Assembly: GCA_902586855.1 (NCBI GenBank) | Contig: CACIIZ010000015.1 | Span: 1 to 32,248, forward strand | Source of the DNA: an uncultured Alphaproteobacteria bacterium | Lineage (GTDB): Bacteria; Pseudomonadota; Alphaproteobacteria; Rhodobacterales; Rhodobacteraceae | Length of the DNA stretch: 32,248 nt | Direction of reading: 5' to 3' | Shown here: positions 30,919 through 32,248 of the stretch, piece after piece | Layout of the letters: the number at the start of each line of letters is the position of its first letter | How positions within the stretch are numbered: position 1 is the stretch's first letter | Program-made: the position numbers and the translations under genes | Notes under the pieces: generated by a model | What the model saw: the letters and a program-made list of their open reading frames with translations, nothing else | Told to the model about the DNA's origin: nothing | Databases searched by the model: none

Positions 30919-31224
30919 TTACTTAGAAAATTTAGCCAAAAAATCCATTTGTTTAGCCATATTTACATCCGAATCGCTAAGTCCCCCACAGTCATGCGTC
31001 GTCAAAACCACTTGCACTGTCTTATATACGTTAAACCACTCCGGATGATGACAGATTTTTTCAGAATATAGTGCTACTTTGGTCATCCAAGCAAAGGCTT
31101 CAATGAAATTTTCAAATTCAAATTTCTTAGCAATAGCATCTCTCTCCTTTAGATAATTCCAGTTACTTTCACCAAGTTTTTTGAGTTCATTTTCTTTATC
31201 CTTATTTGCCAGTTTTATTGCCAT
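30919..31224 (-). CDS. Pterin-4a-carbinolamine dehydratase-like
   Basis: FENFIEAFAWMTKVALYSEKICHHPEWFNVYKTVQVVLTTHDCGGLSDSDVNMAKQMD matches the PCD motif (HHPEW.NVYN.V...L.THD.GGLT..D..LA..ID). Confidence 0.95.
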   Translation of the reverse strand: MAIKLANKDKENELKKLGESNWNYLKERDAIAKKFEFENFIEAFAWMTKVALYSEKICHHPEWFNVYKTVQVVLTTHDCGGLSDSDVNMAKQMDFLAKFSK

Positions 31225-31227
31225 TTG

Positions 31228-32248
31228 TCATTCCTCCATTTCCTTAAACGGACTTCCTTTGACCATAAAGACCTGGTCTCTTGCAATAGCTTTTTTTTCC
31301 TTTTCTAAATAATTTTCTACTGCCTCGGCGAAAGTTTCATCTAAAAACCAGTGGAGAGAGTACACAACATTTGGGAGATAACCTCGACTTAATTTGTGCT
31401 CTCCTTGAGCTCCAGCTTCAATCTTTTTTAACCCATTTTCAAGGGCGTATTCAATAGCTTGATAATAGCAAATTTCATAGTGCAAGCAGGAGTAATACTT
31501 TGAAGCACCCCAATACCTCCCGAACAAGCTTTCTTTACCTATGAAGTTCAACGCTCCAGCAATTGGATTTTCATCTTCCATAGCGAGGACAAGCAAAACT
31601 TTATCTGCCATTTTTTTATGTATGATGTCAAAAAATTCTCTGGTTAAATAAGGATATCCCCACTTTCTCCTGCCAGTATCTTGATAAAAAACCCAAAAGC
31701 TATCCCAATATTCTTGCTTAATGTCTGAACCAGTAAGTCTTAATATCTCCCCTTTGTTATTCCAAAATGAACTGGCTAGAGACCTCTCTTTTCTAATAGC
31801 TTTTCTCTTTCTACTAGCAAGAGTTCCTAAAAAGTCATCAAAGTTTTTGTATCCTTTGTTTTCCCAATGAAATTGAGTCGTTTCTCTTAAGAAAAAATTC
31901 CTTTTTGACATGTGCTCTGCTTCATCAAATGTGCAGAAGGTTATATGAGCAGATGCGATATGGTTTTTCTTCGCTAAATTGAGTAAACTAGAAACTAGAA
32001 GTGCACGACCCGGCTCTTCAAAACCTTTCCTGGTTAGAAACCTTCTTCCGGTAACAGGAGTAAATGGGACAGAACACTGTAATTTTGGATAGTAACGACC
32101 CCCAGCTCTTTCATAAGCGTGTGCCCAGTTGTGATCAAATATATATTCACCCTGGGAATGACCTTTGATATATAAAGGCATCACTGCGATGGTTTCCTCA
32201 GATACCTTAGCTACCAGGTGACAAGGATGCCAACCTGTCCCTTTACCC
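31228..32248 (-). CDS. GNAT-family / DUF482-like N-acyltransferase, 5' end truncated by the window edge
   Basis: YIKGHSQGEYIFDHNWAHAYERAGGRYYPKLQCSVPFTPVTGRRFL. The frame stays open upstream of 32184 to the edge (GKGTGWHPCHLVAKVSEETIAV...), with family-like residues. Confidence 0.88.
   Translation of the reverse strand, partial: GKGTGWHPCHLVAKVSEETIAVMPLYIKGHSQGEYIFDHNWAHAYERAGGRYYPKLQCSVPFTPVTGRRFLTRKGFEEPGRALLVSSLLNLAKKNHIASAHITFCTFDEAEHMSKRNFFLRETTQFHWENKGYKNFDDFLGTLASRKRKAIRKERSLASSFWNNKGEILRLTGSDIKQEYWDSFWVFYQDTGRRKWGYPYLTREFFDIIHKKMADKVLLVLAMEDENPIAGALNFIGKESLFGRYWGASKYYSCLHYEICYYQAIEYALENGLKKIEAGAQGEHKLSRGYLPNVVYSLHWFLDETFAEAVENYLEKEKKAIARDQVFMVKGSPFKEMEE

Overview
The window reads as a chromosomal segment of a low-GC, probably marine, alphaproteobacterium. 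The taxonomy is inferred from a CcrM-type methylase, UbiE-UbiB, and a leuS-lptE-holA cluster. About 20 kb is ordinary housekeeping sequence: leuS, lptE, holA, pmbA/tldE-like, lpxK, DsbA-like, DUF721/DciA-like, mutY, ccrM, rnhB, tRNA-Arg(CCT), ubiB, ubiE, rsmD, a ferredoxin-reductase-like flavoprotein, a peroxiredoxin, a pterin-carbinolamine dehydratase and an edge-truncated GNAT/DUF482-like gene. The accessory part (about 0.05-14.9 kb) looks like a surface-layer export and decoration locus. It holds a 942-aa RTX/S-layer-like protein, a divergent SapC-family gene with a small DUF6447-like gene, and a tightly packed T1SS operon (TolC-like, ABC transporter with degenerate C39 domain, HlyD-like). 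A fourth gene in that operon encodes an uncharacterised AsmA/DUF2125-like periplasmic protein. Next come a GT2-GtrA plus PMT/GT39-type glycosyltransferase pair and a porin. The most interesting signal is that the RTX protein's only cysteine lies in a well-formed lipobox (LAAC) after an extended basic N-terminus. This suggests a lipidated T1SS/S-layer substrate, and the operon-embedded AsmA-like protein could be an accessory factor. All family calls come from reading motifs; no database search was run.
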